Positions 45,125 through 54,972 are shown, counted from the first letter of the stretch. The stretch is 64,000 nt of DNA from Allgaiera indica (GCF_900106675.1 NZ_FNOB01000016.1:26665-90664); one strand, 5' to 3'. The notes: generated by a model from the sequence alone, not told the origin. A program made the numbers and translations.

Positions 45125-46048
45125 TCAGCCGCCATTGCCCGACGTGCCGCCGGTCAGGGCGCGGGTCGCGTTTTGCATCATGTCATTCAACCGGATCCTG
45201 CCCTCGTCGACCGTCTGGACGTAGCTTTTCAGCGGGCCGGCCGCCGCGGGCACCTGCCGCGCGATCATCGGCGCGTAAAGGTAAAGCAGCGCCAGCACCA
45301 CCGCGACCAGCAGGACCACGCTGAACCCGAGCCGGAAACCGCGCTTGCGCTCGGCCGGGGTTTCGACATCGGCGCTGGCGCCCGGCTCCTCCGGGCCGCG
45401 TTCGGAATTGGCGCGCAGGGTCGAGTTGATCTCTTCTATGTCGGGCAGCAGATCGCGGCGCGCCCCACCGGCAAGTGCGGGCGCTTCGGCCTCGGCCGCC
45501 GTGTCGGGGGCTGGGACATCCGCATCCGGCCCGGCGCCCGCGTCTTGGTGCAGCGGTTCCGCCCCGGCCTCCGCCGCGTCAAGTCCCAATTCCGGCTGCG
45601 TCTCGATGCCTCCGGCCTCGGCCTTGCGGGCGGTTCTCTCGCGATCGGCCTCTTCGCGTAGCAGGCGCTTGAGACCGTCGTCGAGCGAGCGCCGCGGCCC
45701 CGCCGTCGTCGGCATAGGCGCACTGGCCGGATCTTGGGCCTGGTCCCCGTCCTCGCCCCCTTCTGGGCCCCCTTCTGGGCCCCCGTCCGGGCCGCCAAGC
45801 GGGTCCGCATCATGCGCGCCTTCGGGCCCTGGCCGCGCTGTCGGGGCGGGACCATCGGCGGCGGCCTCGTCGACCTGAGGCGCATGGCGCGCGACCCGAT
45901 CCTCTGGCGGCAGGTCGTCTTCAAGCTCGGCGGGAAGCTGGAACCAGGCGTGGCCGCAATTGGAACACTGGACGTCGCGCCCGGTTTCGGGAATTGCGTT
46001 GTCATCGACCTCATATTGCGCGTCGCAATTTGGACACGTCAGACGCAT
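45125..46048 (-). CDS. Zinc-ribbon membrane protein
   Basis: A 307-residue protein with an N-terminal MJ0042-type zinc ribbon (cysteines 5, 8, 28 and 31, in CPNC and CSNC), a long acidic disordered part with GGPEGG repeats (residues about 80-95, from a 12-bp DNA tandem), and one transmembrane helix near residues 245-265. The C-terminal 40 residues lie outside the cytoplasm. Such proteins are commonly found next to ftsE in Rhodobacteraceae; their role is unknown. It is divergent from ftsE. Confidence 0.85.
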   Translation of the reverse strand: MRLTCPNCDAQYEVDDNAIPETGRDVQCSNCGHAWFQLPAELEDDLPPEDRVARHAPQVDEAAADGPAPTARPGPEGAHDADPLGGPDGGPEGGPEGGEDGDQAQDPASAPMPTTAGPRRSLDDGLKRLLREEADRERTARKAEAGGIETQPELGLDAAEAGAEPLHQDAGAGPDADVPAPDTAAEAEAPALAGGARRDLLPDIEEINSTLRANSERGPEEPGASADVETPAERKRGFRLGFSVVLLVAVVLALLYLYAPMIARQVPAAAGPLKSYVQTVDEGRIRLNDMMQNATRALTGGTSGNGG

Positions 46049-46251
46049 TTCACCTGCCCTCGTTTACCAGGTCTGACAGAGCTTGCGCCCCATACCGCTT
46101 CTTTATCTTGTAGCAAGAGGATAAGGTTTCTCCAAGTATTTGTGACCCTACACCGCATTTGCATCCGGTCCGGTGATTGAAACCGCTCTGCGGCTGGGCG
46201 ATGTTCGGGCAAGGATTCGAAGGCGTGCAGACAACAGGGCGGGAAAGCCGG

Positions 46252-46923
46252 GTGATCGACTTCCAGAAAGTGGCCTACAGCTACGGCGGGGGAGAGCTTC
46301 TGTCGGAGGTTTCGCTGACCCTGGCGCCGGGTTCGTTCCATTTCCTCACCGGGCCCTCCGGGTCGGGCAAGACCACGCTGATCAAGCTGTGCTACGGCGA
46401 GTTGCTGGCCACCGCGGGCCGGGTGAACGTGTTCGATGCCGATGTCCGCAGCCTCAGCCGCGATGGCGTGGCGGCGATGCGGCGGCGGATCGGGGTGGTG
46501 CATCAGGATTGCCAGTTTCTCGATCATCTGCCGCTGGCCGAGAATGTCGCCCTGCCGCTGACCGTCTCGGGGCGCGAGGCCAGCGCCGCTGATCTGGCCG
46601 ATCTGCTGACCTGGGTCGGGCTGAAGCCGCTGTCGGCGCAGCGACCGCCCGAATTGTCGGGCGGCGAGCGCCAGCGTGCCGCCCTGGCGCGGGCGGTGAT
46701 CATGTCGCCCGACGTGATCCTGGCGGACGAGCCCACCGGCAATGTCGATTGGGAAATGTCGCAGCGGCTGATGCAATTGCTGATCGAACTCAACCGGATG
46801 GGAAAGACGATCCTGATCGCCACGCACGATCTGAACCTGATCCGAAGCACCAAGTCGCAGGTTCCCGCACGGGTGCTGCGGATCCGCAACCGGCGCCTCC
46901 AGCTGGCCGGGAGCGACCTGTGA
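46252..46923 (+). CDS. ftsE: Cell division ATP-binding protein FtsE
   Basis: A 223-residue ABC ATPase: Walker A GPSGSGKTT (residues 34-42), signature LSGGERQR, Walker B VILADEPTGNVD, switch histidine in IATHDLNLI. With FtsX it controls peptidoglycan hydrolases at the division site. The start is a judgement call: the GTG at 46252 gives VIDFQKVAYSYG, which fits the family N-terminus, but its ribosome site is weak; the ATG at 46201 in the same frame is the alternative. Its end overlaps ftsX by 4 bases. Confidence 0.92.
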   Translation: MIDFQKVAYSYGGGELLSEVSLTLAPGSFHFLTGPSGSGKTTLIKLCYGELLATAGRVNVFDADVRSLSRDGVAAMRRRIGVVHQDCQFLDHLPLAENVALPLTVSGREASAADLADLLTWVGLKPLSAQRPPELSGGERQRAALARAVIMSPDVILADEPTGNVDWEMSQRLMQLLIELNRMGKTILIATHDLNLIRSTKSQVPARVLRIRNRRLQLAGSDL

Positions 46924-47828
46924 GTTGGGCCCGCTTCCCCCCTTTCGCCGCCGCCATGGCCGGCGATCGGCAAGCCGACCGGGTGGTTCCGCCAACCGGC
47001 ATCATCGCCCGGCTGACGGGTTTTACCGCCGCCGCCATGGCGTTTCTGGGGGTCTTCGCGCTGGCGCTGTCGCTGGCCTCCGGCCGGCTGGCCGAGCGCT
47101 GGTCCTCTGCGCTGGCCAACAGCGCCACGATCCGCATCTCGTCCCCGGCCGGGCAGATGGAGACGCAGACCAGGGCCGTGCTGCGGATCCTGAAGACGAC
47201 GCCCGGCGTCGCCTCGGCCCGGGCCCTGACACGGGAAGAGGAACGCAAGCTGCTGACCCCGTGGTTCGGGCCGGGCCTGTCGCTGGACAACCTGCCGATC
47301 CCGCAATTGATCGACATCCGCGAAACCGGTGCGGGCTTCGACGCCGAGGGCCTGCGCCAGCGCCTTGCGGCCGAGGCCCCCGGCGCGTTGCTGGACGATC
47401 ACAGCCGCTGGCGCCGGCCGCTGGCACTGGCGGCGGACCGGCTGCGGCTGCTGGGGTTGATTTCCATCCTGCTACTGGCCGGGGCGATGGCGGCGATGAT
47501 CACCCTGGCCGCGAATGCGGCGCTGGCGGCCAATGCCCAGGTGATCCGTGTGCTGCGGCTGGTGGGCGCGCGCGACAGCTATATCGCCCGCGCCTTCGTG
47601 CGCCGTTTCACCGCCCGCACGCTGGGCGGCGCGGTCGCGGGCACCGGGCTGGGGATGCTGGCCGTGGCGCTGATGCCGGCGGCGCAGCCCGACGGCGGCT
47701 TTCTGACCGGGCTGGGATTCGCGGGCATCCGCTGGCTCTGGCCGCTGGCGATCCCGCCGCTGACGGCGCTGGTCGCCTTCGCGGCGACCCGCTTCGCGGC
47801 CTTCCGCACGCTGAAAGGGCTAAGCTGA
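46920..47828 (+). CDS. ftsX: Cell division protein FtsX
   Basis: A 302-residue inner-membrane partner of FtsE. It has a first helix at about residues 35-57, a periplasmic domain (about 58-165) and three further helices around 175-195, 230-250 and 270-290, with the FtsX-like region ANAQVIRVLRLVGARDSYIARAFVRRF. The start is the GTG in the GTGA overlap with ftsE; the ATG at 46956 would remove 12 residues. It is joined by TGATG to the acyltransferase gene. Confidence 0.9.
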   Translation: MSWARFPPFAAAMAGDRQADRVVPPTGIIARLTGFTAAAMAFLGVFALALSLASGRLAERWSSALANSATIRISSPAGQMETQTRAVLRILKTTPGVASARALTREEERKLLTPWFGPGLSLDNLPIPQLIDIRETGAGFDAEGLRQRLAAEAPGALLDDHSRWRRPLALAADRLRLLGLISILLLAGAMAAMITLAANAALAANAQVIRVLRLVGARDSYIARAFVRRFTARTLGGAVAGTGLGMLAVALMPAAQPDGGFLTGLGFAGIRWLWPLAIPPLTALVAFAATRFAAFRTLKGLS

Positions 47829-48616
47829 TGCGCCACGCGCTGCAATGGATCCTGTCGCTGATCTTCATCATCCAGATGTACGCCGCCATGGCGATCCTGG
47901 CGTTGTTCTTCACCCCCCTGACACTGGTCCGGCGCGACGCCGCCTTCTGGGCGGTGCGCACCTATTGCCGCTGGGTCCGCATCAGCGCCCGCTTCCTGGT
48001 CGGGCTGAAATCGGAAGTACGCGGAGATGTCCCCTCGGACGAGGTGATCATCGCCTCCAAGCACCAGTCCTTCTTCGACATCATTCTGCTGGTCTCGGTC
48101 CTGCCGCGGCCGAAGTTCATCATGAAGAAGGAATTGAAATGGGCGCCGATCCTGGGCTGGTATGCGCTCAAGATCGGCTGCGTGCCGGTCGATCGCGGCA
48201 AGCGCGGCCAGGCGATCAAGGCGATGATGGACGGCGTGCGCAAGGGCACCACCCAACCGGGGCAGCTGATCATCTACCCCCAGGGCACCCGGGTCGCCCC
48301 CGATGCCCGCCTGGGCTACAAGATCGGCACCGGCCTGCTTTACGATCAGCTGGGCCAGGATTGCGTGCCCGCCGCGACCAATGTGGGCGTCTTCTGGCCG
48401 CGCCACGGCATCCTGCGCAAGCCGGGCCTTGCGGTGGTCGAATTCCTGCCCCGCATCCGCGCCGGCAAGCCGGTGCCGCAATTCATGCGAGAGCTGGAAA
48501 GCATGGTAGAGGCCCAGTCGGATCGCCTGATGCTGGAGGCCGGCTTTGACGCCGCCGCGGCCCGAGCCGCCAAGGGACCGTCCGCGAAGGGGCGGGCCAC
48601 GAAGGGACGGGCCTAG
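47828..48616 (+). CDS. 1-acyl-sn-glycerol-3-phosphate acyltransferase (PlsC-like)
   Basis: A 262-residue membrane-anchored acyltransferase that puts the second acyl chain on lysophosphatidic acid. An N-terminal helix (about 8-32) is followed by the catalytic HX4D motif in KHQSFFDI and by KKELKWAPILGWY and IYPQGTR, the acyl-acceptor motifs. The C-terminus has a short Lys/Ala/Gly repeat (AAKGPSAKGRATKGRA). It is translationally coupled to ftsX and followed with no gap by the PPOX gene, a layout that ties envelope division and phospholipid synthesis in one transcript. Confidence 0.9.
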   Translation: MRHALQWILSLIFIIQMYAAMAILALFFTPLTLVRRDAAFWAVRTYCRWVRISARFLVGLKSEVRGDVPSDEVIIASKHQSFFDIILLVSVLPRPKFIMKKELKWAPILGWYALKIGCVPVDRGKRGQAIKAMMDGVRKGTTQPGQLIIYPQGTRVAPDARLGYKIGTGLLYDQLGQDCVPAATNVGVFWPRHGILRKPGLAVVEFLPRIRAGKPVPQFMRELESMVEAQSDRLMLEAGFDAAAARAAKGPSAKGRATKGRA

Positions 48617-49222
48617 ATGGATTTCATCGACAGCACAGAGGCGCTGGAGACGCTCTATGGCACGCCGGCCGAGGCCGCGAAGATCAAGGTGGCGCACCGC
48701 CTGACCCCGGCCTATCGCGCCTGGATCGGTCATTCGCGGTTCTGCCTGCTCTCGACGGTCGGGCCGGAGGGCACCGATTGCAGCCCGCGCGGCGACGACG
48801 GGCCGGTGGTGCGCCCGCTTGACGAGGCCACGCTGGCCCTGCCCGACTGGCGCGGCAACCAGCGGCTCGACAGCCTGCGCAACATCGTACGCGATCCACG
48901 CGTCTCGTTGACCTTTCTGGTGCCTCGCTCCGACACTGTCGTCCGCGTCAACGGCATGGCCCGGGTCACCGCGGACGCCGGATTGCGGGCACGGTTCGAC
49001 AGGCAGGGAAGACAGCCCGGCACGGTGATCGTGATCACCCTGACCGAGATCTATTTCCAATGCGCCCGGGCGCTGAAACGCTCGGGCCTCTGGTCTGCCG
49101 GGGCAGCGCCGGAAGGCCTGCCCAGCCCGGGCGACATCCTGCACGAGCAAAGCGGCGGCAGCTTCGACGGCGCGACCTATGATGCGGACTGGCCCGGACG
49201 TGCCGCCAAGACGCTGTGGTAG
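48617..49222 (+). CDS. PPOX-class FMN-binding oxidoreductase-like protein
   Basis: A 201-residue split-barrel protein of the pyridoxamine 5'-phosphate oxidase-like superfamily, close to the MSMEG_1061/DR_2398-type subgroup (AWIGHSRFCLLSTVGPEGTDCSPRGD, LRNIVRDPRVSLTFLVP, LTEIYFQCARALKRSGLW). It probably binds FMN or F420-like flavin; the substrate is not known. The ATG follows the acyltransferase stop directly with no spacer, so it is likely the last gene of the ftsEX operon. It is convergent with mscL. Confidence 0.88.
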   Translation: MDFIDSTEALETLYGTPAEAAKIKVAHRLTPAYRAWIGHSRFCLLSTVGPEGTDCSPRGDDGPVVRPLDEATLALPDWRGNQRLDSLRNIVRDPRVSLTFLVPRSDTVVRVNGMARVTADAGLRARFDRQGRQPGTVIVITLTEIYFQCARALKRSGLWSAGAAPEGLPSPGDILHEQSGGSFDGATYDADWPGRAAKTLW

Positions 49223-49242
49223 GCCCCCGAGCCGACCGGTGA

Positions 49243-49680
49243 TCAGGGCGCGCCGCTTTTCAACGCATCGCGGATTTCCAGCAGCACCTCCAGCTCGGTC
49301 GGGCCCTTGGGCGCCGCGGGCACCGGCTCGCCCTTCTTCATCGCGGCGTCCTTCACCCTGTTGACCATCTTCACCAACATGAAGACCACCCAGGCGATAA
49401 TCAGGAAATTGATCACCGCCATCAGGAAGCTGCCATAGGCAAACACCGAAGCGCCGGCCTTGCGTGCCTCCTCCAGGCTGGCGCCGGCGGGGACCTTGCC
49501 CGAAAGCACCAGGTAATTGTTGGTGAAATCGACCCCCCCGGTGAACAGCCCGATGATCGGGTTGATCAGATCCTTGACCAGCGAACCCACGATCGCCGTG
49601 AAAGCGGCACCGACAATGATGCCAACGGCCATGTCCATGACATTGCCCTTGGCAATGAAATCGCGAAATTCCTTGAGCAT
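49243..49680 (-). CDS. mscL: Large-conductance mechanosensitive channel MscL
   Basis: A 145-residue channel with two transmembrane helices (about 15-45 and 75-100). The N-terminus [26 protein letters not shown] and the pore-lining glycine/valine pattern are diagnostic, as is the C-terminal helix [12 protein letters not shown]. It opens under membrane tension to release solutes on osmotic downshock. The start at 49680 has AAGGAAAAGG just upstream; longer in-frame starts lack support. Confidence 0.95.
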   Translation of the reverse strand: MLKEFRDFIAKGNVMDMAVGIIVGAAFTAIVGSLVKDLINPIIGLFTGGVDFTNNYLVLSGKVPAGASLEEARKAGASVFAYGSFLMAVINFLIIAWVVFMLVKMVNRVKDAAMKKGEPVPAAPKGPTELEVLLEIRDALKSGAP

Positions 49681-49822
49681 CGCCTTTTCCTTGTCCCGTC
49701 CGAAGCGCGGGGCGCTGCTTGTCATTGTTCGCCCCTGCACATCTTCTAACATGTTTTGCGAAATGGCGCCGCCGAATCTTCTATGACATGAAGAGAAACC
49801 CCACTGACCTCAGGAGCTTACG

Positions 49823-50521
49823 ATGACAGATCTTTCGGCCTTCCCGATCACCGGACGCTGGCCCGCGACCCGGCCGGATATCATCCAGCTCTATTCCTTC
49901 CCGACGCCGAACGGGGTGAAGGCCTCGATCATGCTCGAGGAATGCGCGCTGCCCTTCGAGGCGCATCTGGTGAATTTTGCAAGCAACGACCAGACGAGCG
50001 CGGAATTCCTGTCGCTTAACCCCAACAACAAGATCCCCGCGATCTTGGACCCGAACGGGCCGGACGGGGTGCCGATGGCGCTGTTCGAAAGCGGTGCAAT
50101 TCTGATTTATCTTGCAGAGAAGACAGGAAAGTTCCTGCCGGCCGGGGCACGGCGCTATGAGGTGCTTCAATGGCTGATGTTCCAGATGGGCGGCGTCGGG
50201 CCGATGTTCGGGCAACTTGGCTTCTTCCACACCTTCGCCGGCAAGGAGATCGAGGATCCGCGCCCCAAGGCGCGCTATGTGTCCGAATGCAGTCGGCTGT
50301 TGCGGGTGCTCGACGGCCACCTTGCAGGGCGTGACTGGCTGGCCGGCGACTATTCGATCGCCGACATCGCGCTGGGGCCGTGGCTGCGCGGGCTGCGGGA
50401 TTTCTATCAGGCAGGCGATCTGGTCGGTTGGGACCAGCTGCAGAACGTTCCCACCTATCTGGACCGTTTCCTTGCGCGTCCGGCGGTGCAGACCGGCCTG
50501 AACACCCCGCCGCGTCCCTGA
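49823..50521 (+). CDS. Glutathione S-transferase, YfcG-like (nu class)
   Basis: A 232-residue protein with an N-terminal thioredoxin-like domain (IQLYSFPTPNGVKASIMLEE; LNPNNKIPAI with the cis-proline; ALFESGAILIYLAEK) and a C-terminal helical domain (DYSIADIALGPWL). YfcG-type enzymes reduce disulfides with glutathione and have weak peroxidase activity. The organism makes glutathione (gshA in this window). AGGAG lies just upstream of the ATG. Confidence 0.9.
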   Translation: MTDLSAFPITGRWPATRPDIIQLYSFPTPNGVKASIMLEECALPFEAHLVNFASNDQTSAEFLSLNPNNKIPAILDPNGPDGVPMALFESGAILIYLAEKTGKFLPAGARRYEVLQWLMFQMGGVGPMFGQLGFFHTFAGKEIEDPRPKARYVSECSRLLRVLDGHLAGRDWLAGDYSIADIALGPWLRGLRDFYQAGDLVGWDQLQNVPTYLDRFLARPAVQTGLNTPPRP

Positions 50522-50524
50522 GAC

Positions 50525-52135
50525 CTAGGCCGCCGCCTCGCGGATGAAGCGGGCGGCGCGTTCGGCGATCATGATGGTGGACGCGTTGGTATTGCCGCCG
50601 ACCAGGCTGGGCATCACCGAGGCATCGACCACCCGAAGCCCCTCGACCCCGCGCACCCGTAGTTCGGGGTCGACCACGGCCATGTCATCGACGCCCATGC
50701 GGCAGGTGCAGGCCGGGTGATAGACGGTGTCGGCGCGGTTGCGGATGTCGGCCTCGATCGCCGCCTGGGATCCGTCATGCGGGTAAAGCCTGGCGCCGCG
50801 ATAGGCGTCGAAGGGCGCGGCCATCAGGATCCGGTCCAGAAGTTTCGCGCCCTCCATCATCGCCGCCATGTCGCGCGGATCAGCGAAGAAGTTCGGGTCG
50901 ATCTCCGGGGCCGAGGCGGGGTTGGCGTCGCGCAGCGTCACCCGGCCCCGGCTTTTGGGGCGCAGCACGCAGATATGGGCGGAATAGCCGTTCGCCAGAT
51001 GCAGCTTGCGCATATGCTCGTCGACGATGCCGACGACGAAATGGATCTGCAGGTCGGGGCGCGACAGATCGGGGCTGGATTTCAGGAAGGCCCCGCCCTC
51101 GGCATAGGGGGTGCAGAACAGCCCCTCTCCCCGCCGGCGCCAGCGCAGGCCCGCCTTGGCCAGCCGCAGCAGGCCGGCAGGGTTCAACCCGACCACATCG
51201 GTCGACGGCGTCTTGTGGCTGAGGATGTAATCCACATGATCCTGAAGATTGCGTCCGACGCCGGGCAGATCGCGCAGAACCTCGATGCCGTGGGCGCGCA
51301 GTTCTTCCTCGGGGCCGATGCCCGACAGCATCAGGATCTGCGGAGAGCCGAAGGCACCGCCGCTGACGATCACCTCGCGCCGCGCGGCCAGCCGCACCCG
51401 CATGCCCGCGCGGCGGATCAAGGCGCCGGTGGCGCGGCCGGCCTCGATCAGCACCTTCTCGACCCGGCTTCCGGTCAGCACAGTCAGGTTCGCGCGCCTG
51501 CCCAGATGCGGCTGCAGATAGGCGGCGGCGGCCGAGCAGCGCTCGCCCTTGCGCGGCCCGTCGAAGAACTGCGTCACCTGATAGAGGCCCGCGCCCTCTT
51601 GCTGTGGCCCGTTGAAATCGGGATTGCGCGGGATCTGCAGGCTTTCGCAGGCCTCGACGAAGGCGCGTGCCACGCCGCGCGGCTCGGACTGCTCGCCCAC
51701 CTGCAAGGGCCCCGCGTCGCCGTGCAGCGCATCGGCGCCGCGCTGGTTGCGCTCGGCCAGCCGGAAGAAGGGCAGGCAGCTTTGCCAATCCCAGCCCTCG
51801 GCGCCGGCCTCGGCCCAATCGTCGTAATCCGACGGATGGCCGCGCACATAGAGCATCGCGTTGATCGCGGAAGACCCGCCCAGGCCCCGGCCGCGCGGCT
51901 GGAACCCGCGCCGCCCGTTCAGCCCGTTCTGGGGCGTGGTCTGAAAGGCCCAGTTGCTGATCTTCGGCCGGCCCGAGATCATCGCCGCGGTCAGCGCCGG
52001 CGCCCGGACCATCACGCCATTTCCGCCTCCCCCGGCCTCGACCAGGCAGACCGAGACCGAGGGATCCTCGCTCAGCCGCGCCGCCAGCACCGCCCCGGCC
52101 GATCCGCCGCCAAGGATGAGATAATCATGATCCAT
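50525..52135 (-). CDS. GMC-family FAD oxidoreductase (choline dehydrogenase-like)
   Basis: A 536-residue flavoprotein. The FAD dinucleotide loop is [22 protein letters not shown] signature 1 lies at [18 protein letters not shown], and signature 2 at [15 protein letters not shown]. The catalytic histidine is in [10 protein letters not shown] and the Asn in VGGNTNAS. It oxidises an alcohol group; choline, other alcohols or sugars are all possible. No betB or betI is nearby, so choline is not supported by context. It is convergent with the glutathione transferase, 3 bases apart. Confidence 0.92.
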   Translation of the reverse strand: MDHDYLILGGGSAGAVLAARLSEDPSVSVCLVEAGGGGNGVMVRAPALTAAMISGRPKISNWAFQTTPQNGLNGRRGFQPRGRGLGGSSAINAMLYVRGHPSDYDDWAEAGAEGWDWQSCLPFFRLAERNQRGADALHGDAGPLQVGEQSEPRGVARAFVEACESLQIPRNPDFNGPQQEGAGLYQVTQFFDGPRKGERCSAAAAYLQPHLGRRANLTVLTGSRVEKVLIEAGRATGALIRRAGMRVRLAARREVIVSGGAFGSPQILMLSGIGPEEELRAHGIEVLRDLPGVGRNLQDHVDYILSHKTPSTDVVGLNPAGLLRLAKAGLRWRRRGEGLFCTPYAEGGAFLKSSPDLSRPDLQIHFVVGIVDEHMRKLHLANGYSAHICVLRPKSRGRVTLRDANPASAPEIDPNFFADPRDMAAMMEGAKLLDRILMAAPFDAYRGARLYPHDGSQAAIEADIRNRADTVYHPACTCRMGVDDMAVVDPELRVRGVEGLRVVDASVMPSLVGGNTNASTIMIAERAARFIREAAA

Positions 52136-52263
52136 GCGCCCCCCTCCCCCGGGTCCGCCGACCGCTGCGGATCAGACTAGGCGAAGCGCGGCGCCGCGCA
52201 AGCGTGACGCGACGGGACGCGGCGGGAGAGGCCCGGGCGGGCCCATGCGGGGACCGGCGGGTC

Positions 52264-54684
52264 CTAGCCGCGCAGCACGCCCCCGGTCGCCTTGCCGACC
52301 TTCTCGACGATCCGGGCGCTGACGGCCTCGATCTCTTCCTCGGTCAGGGTCTTGTCCTTCGGCTGCAACCGCACGCTGATGGCGATGGATTTCTTGCCCG
52401 CGCCCATCTGCGCCTCGGCCTTCCCGCCCGAGAAGCTGTCGAAGACCGAGACCCGTTCGATCAGCGCCTTGTCGGCACCCTGGGCCGCGTTCACCAGCGT
52501 CAACGCCTCGACGCCGGCATCAACGACGAAGGCGAAATCGCGCTCGACCACCTGCAACGCCGATAGTTCCAGCGCCGGGCGCGTGGTGCCCTTGGCCTTG
52601 GGTTGGGGGACGTTCTCGATCATGACGGTGAAGGCCACCGCCGGGCCCTTCACGCCCAGCTCGGCCAGAACCCTGGGGTGCAGTTCGCCGAAGCTCGCCA
52701 GCGCATTCGGCCCCAGTGCCATGTTGCCCGACCGGCCCGGATGCCACCAGCCCGCGACCTTGCGGTTGATCTGCACGCGGGCCGGCGCGCCAAGGGCGGC
52801 CAGCACGGCCTCGGCATCTGCCTTGGCGTCGTACAGATCCACCGGGCGGCGCGACCCATAGGGATCGCGCGGTGCCGCCGCGCCGACCAGCAGGCCGGTG
52901 GCGTGCAGCACCTGCTCGCCCGGCTCGCCGCCGGTGAAGGCGGGGCCGACCTCGCAAAGCGCCAGATCCATGAAGCCCCGCGCCTGATTGCGGGCCGCGG
53001 CCTGAAGAAGGCCGGGCAGCAGGTCGGGGCGCATATGGGTCATCTCGGAAGAGATCGGGTTTTCGACGCGCAGCCCCTCTTGCCCGCCGCCGAACAGCGC
53101 GGCGGCCCCTTGGTCGATGAAGCTGTAGGTGACGCATTCGTTGTAGCCCAGCGCCGCCAGCGTGCGCCGCGCCGCCGTTTCGCGCACCTGCAGCGGCGTC
53201 AGGATCGGCGCCGGCACGCCGGCCTGCGTGCGCGCCATCGGCTTGCCTTCCAGCCTGGTCAGCGAGGCGATGCGCGCCACCTCTTCGACCAGATCGGCCG
53301 AGCCCAGCACATCGGGGCGCCAGGACGGCGGCACCGCCATGTCGCCATCCAGCGTGAAGCCCAGGGCCGCAAGCGTCGCGCGCTGGGTCTCGGGGGCGAT
53401 CTCCATCCCGACGAGCGACTGCACCCGGTCGGTATCCAGCCGGTAGGCGCGCTTGGTGTCGGGCACGGCGCCGTCCATCACCACCTCGGACGCCTCGCCA
53501 CCGCACAGGTCCAGCACCATCTGCGTCGCCAGCTCCAGCCCCGGCAGGGTGAATTCGGGGTCAACGCCGCGCTCGAACCGGTAGCGGGCGTCGGAATTGA
53601 TCTTCAGCGCGCGGCCGGTAGTGGCGATGGTGATCGGGTCCCAATAGGCGCTTTCCAGAAAAACGTCGGTGGTTTCCTCGGTGCAGCCCGAATGTTCGCC
53701 CCCCATGATGCCGGCGATGCTTTCCGCCTGCTCGGCGTCGGAAATCACCATCATGCCCGGCTGCAGCGCATAGGTCTTGCCGTCAAGCGCCAGGATCTCC
53801 TCCCCGCCCTGCGCCGGATGGATGCGCAGCGTGCCGCCCTTCACCTTGGCCATGTCGAAGACATGCAGCGGGCGGTTCAGGTCGTAGGTGAAGAAATTGG
53901 TGATATCGACCAGTGCCGAGATCGGCCGCAGCCCGATCGCGCGCAGCCGCGCCTGCAGCCAGTCGGGCGAGGGGCCGTTCTTCACCCCCCGGATCACCCG
54001 GCCCGCGAACAGCGGGCAGCCGTTCTCCTTCAGCGCCGGGTCGATGGTCACGCCGACGGGGCTGGCAAAGCCGCCCTTCACGGGGGCGATCTGCAGCGGC
54101 TTCAGCGTGCCCAGGCCGCGTGCGGCCAGATCGCGGGCGATGCCGCGCACGCCCAGCGCGTCGGGGCGGTTGGGGGTGATCTTAATGTAGATCATCGGGT
54201 CATTGAGGCCCCGGTAATCTATGAAACGCGCGCCCAGCGGCGCGTCCTCGGGCAAGTCGATGATGCCGTCGTGGTCGTCCGAGATCATCAGTTCGCGTTC
54301 CGAACACAGCATCCCGTTCGATTCCACGCCCCGGATCACGCCCGGTTTCAGATCGACGCCGGTGCCCGGCACATGGGTGCCCACCGGCGCGAACACGCCC
54401 ACCAGCCCGGTGCGGGCGTTGGGCGCGCCGCAGACCACCTGCACCTCTTGCGAGGCGCTGCCCGGCCCATCGGGCCAGGTTTCCACCCGGCACAGGCGCA
54501 GACGATCGGCGTTGGGGTGCTGCACCGCCTCGATCACCCGGCAGATGCGGAAGGCGCCCAGGCTGTCGGCAGGGTTCGCGACCTCCTCGACCTCAAGCCC
54601 GAGATCGGTGAGCGCATAGAGGATATCGTCGAGCGTGGCCTCTGTCTCGAGGTGATCCTTCAGCCAGGACAGGGTGAATTTCAT
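52264..54684 (-). CDS. pheT: Phenylalanine-tRNA ligase beta subunit
   Basis: An 806-residue subunit: EMAP-like tRNA-binding fold (about 40-150), B3/B4 editing domain (about 210-385, with GIMGGEHSGCTEETTDVFLESAYW), B5 (about 400-470), catalytic-like core (about 490-690) and the C-terminal FDX-ACB anticodon domain (about 710-806). With PheS it charges tRNA-Phe and clears Tyr-tRNA-Phe. Length is typical. pheS is not adjacent: upstream is a gap with inverted repeats and then plsY, so PheS must be encoded elsewhere. Confidence 0.97.
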   Translation of the reverse strand: MKFTLSWLKDHLETEATLDDILYALTDLGLEVEEVANPADSLGAFRICRVIEAVQHPNADRLRLCRVETWPDGPGSASQEVQVVCGAPNARTGLVGVFAPVGTHVPGTGVDLKPGVIRGVESNGMLCSERELMISDDHDGIIDLPEDAPLGARFIDYRGLNDPMIYIKITPNRPDALGVRGIARDLAARGLGTLKPLQIAPVKGGFASPVGVTIDPALKENGCPLFAGRVIRGVKNGPSPDWLQARLRAIGLRPISALVDITNFFTYDLNRPLHVFDMAKVKGGTLRIHPAQGGEEILALDGKTYALQPGMMVISDAEQAESIAGIMGGEHSGCTEETTDVFLESAYWDPITIATTGRALKINSDARYRFERGVDPEFTLPGLELATQMVLDLCGGEASEVVMDGAVPDTKRAYRLDTDRVQSLVGMEIAPETQRATLAALGFTLDGDMAVPPSWRPDVLGSADLVEEVARIASLTRLEGKPMARTQAGVPAPILTPLQVRETAARRTLAALGYNECVTYSFIDQGAAALFGGGQEGLRVENPISSEMTHMRPDLLPGLLQAAARNQARGFMDLALCEVGPAFTGGEPGEQVLHATGLLVGAAAPRDPYGSRRPVDLYDAKADAEAVLAALGAPARVQINRKVAGWWHPGRSGNMALGPNALASFGELHPRVLAELGVKGPAVAFTVMIENVPQPKAKGTTRPALELSALQVVERDFAFVVDAGVEALTLVNAAQGADKALIERVSVFDSFSGGKAEAQMGAGKKSIAISVRLQPKDKTLTEEEIEAVSARIVEKVGKATGGVLRG

Positions 54685-54795
54685 CGCATGGGCCCTTCGG
54701 AAAATCGTCGCCCGGGGCTTAGCGCAAAGCGCGGGGAAGGGGAAGGGCGGCGGCGGCGCAGAGGTCGGCTATCGCCCGGTGCGCGCCAGCCAGGC

Positions 54796-54963
54796 GCAGG
54801 GCGAGCGCCTGCCCGTGTCACGCTGGAAGCGTGCCGCCGGTGCGATCGGGCTGGCGCTTCGAGGCAAGCGATCTCGGCGGCTGCGCAGGCCGCAGCTTGC
54901 AGCCATGGATGGCGGCACCCCTGTGCCGGGTTGCGCCGCCCCGTGGGCAGGCGCTCGCCCTGC
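54796..54963. repeat. 168-bp segment bounded by perfect 19-bp inverted repeats
   Basis: GCAGGGCGAGCGCCTGCCC at 54796-54814 is the exact reverse complement of 54945-54963. The 130 bases between hold no gene and some smaller palindromes (GCAGGCCGCAGC region). It fills most of the 288-base gap between pheT and plsY. No clear target duplication flanks it. It could be a small non-autonomous element or a structured RNA region. Confidence 0.75.
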
Positions 54964-54972
54964 TTGGCCCCT

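Noticed and set aside
45755..45800. 12-bp tandem repeat (CCTTCTGGGCCC-like)
   Set aside because: It encodes GGPEGG repeats in the disordered part of the zinc-ribbon protein, so it is not a separate element.
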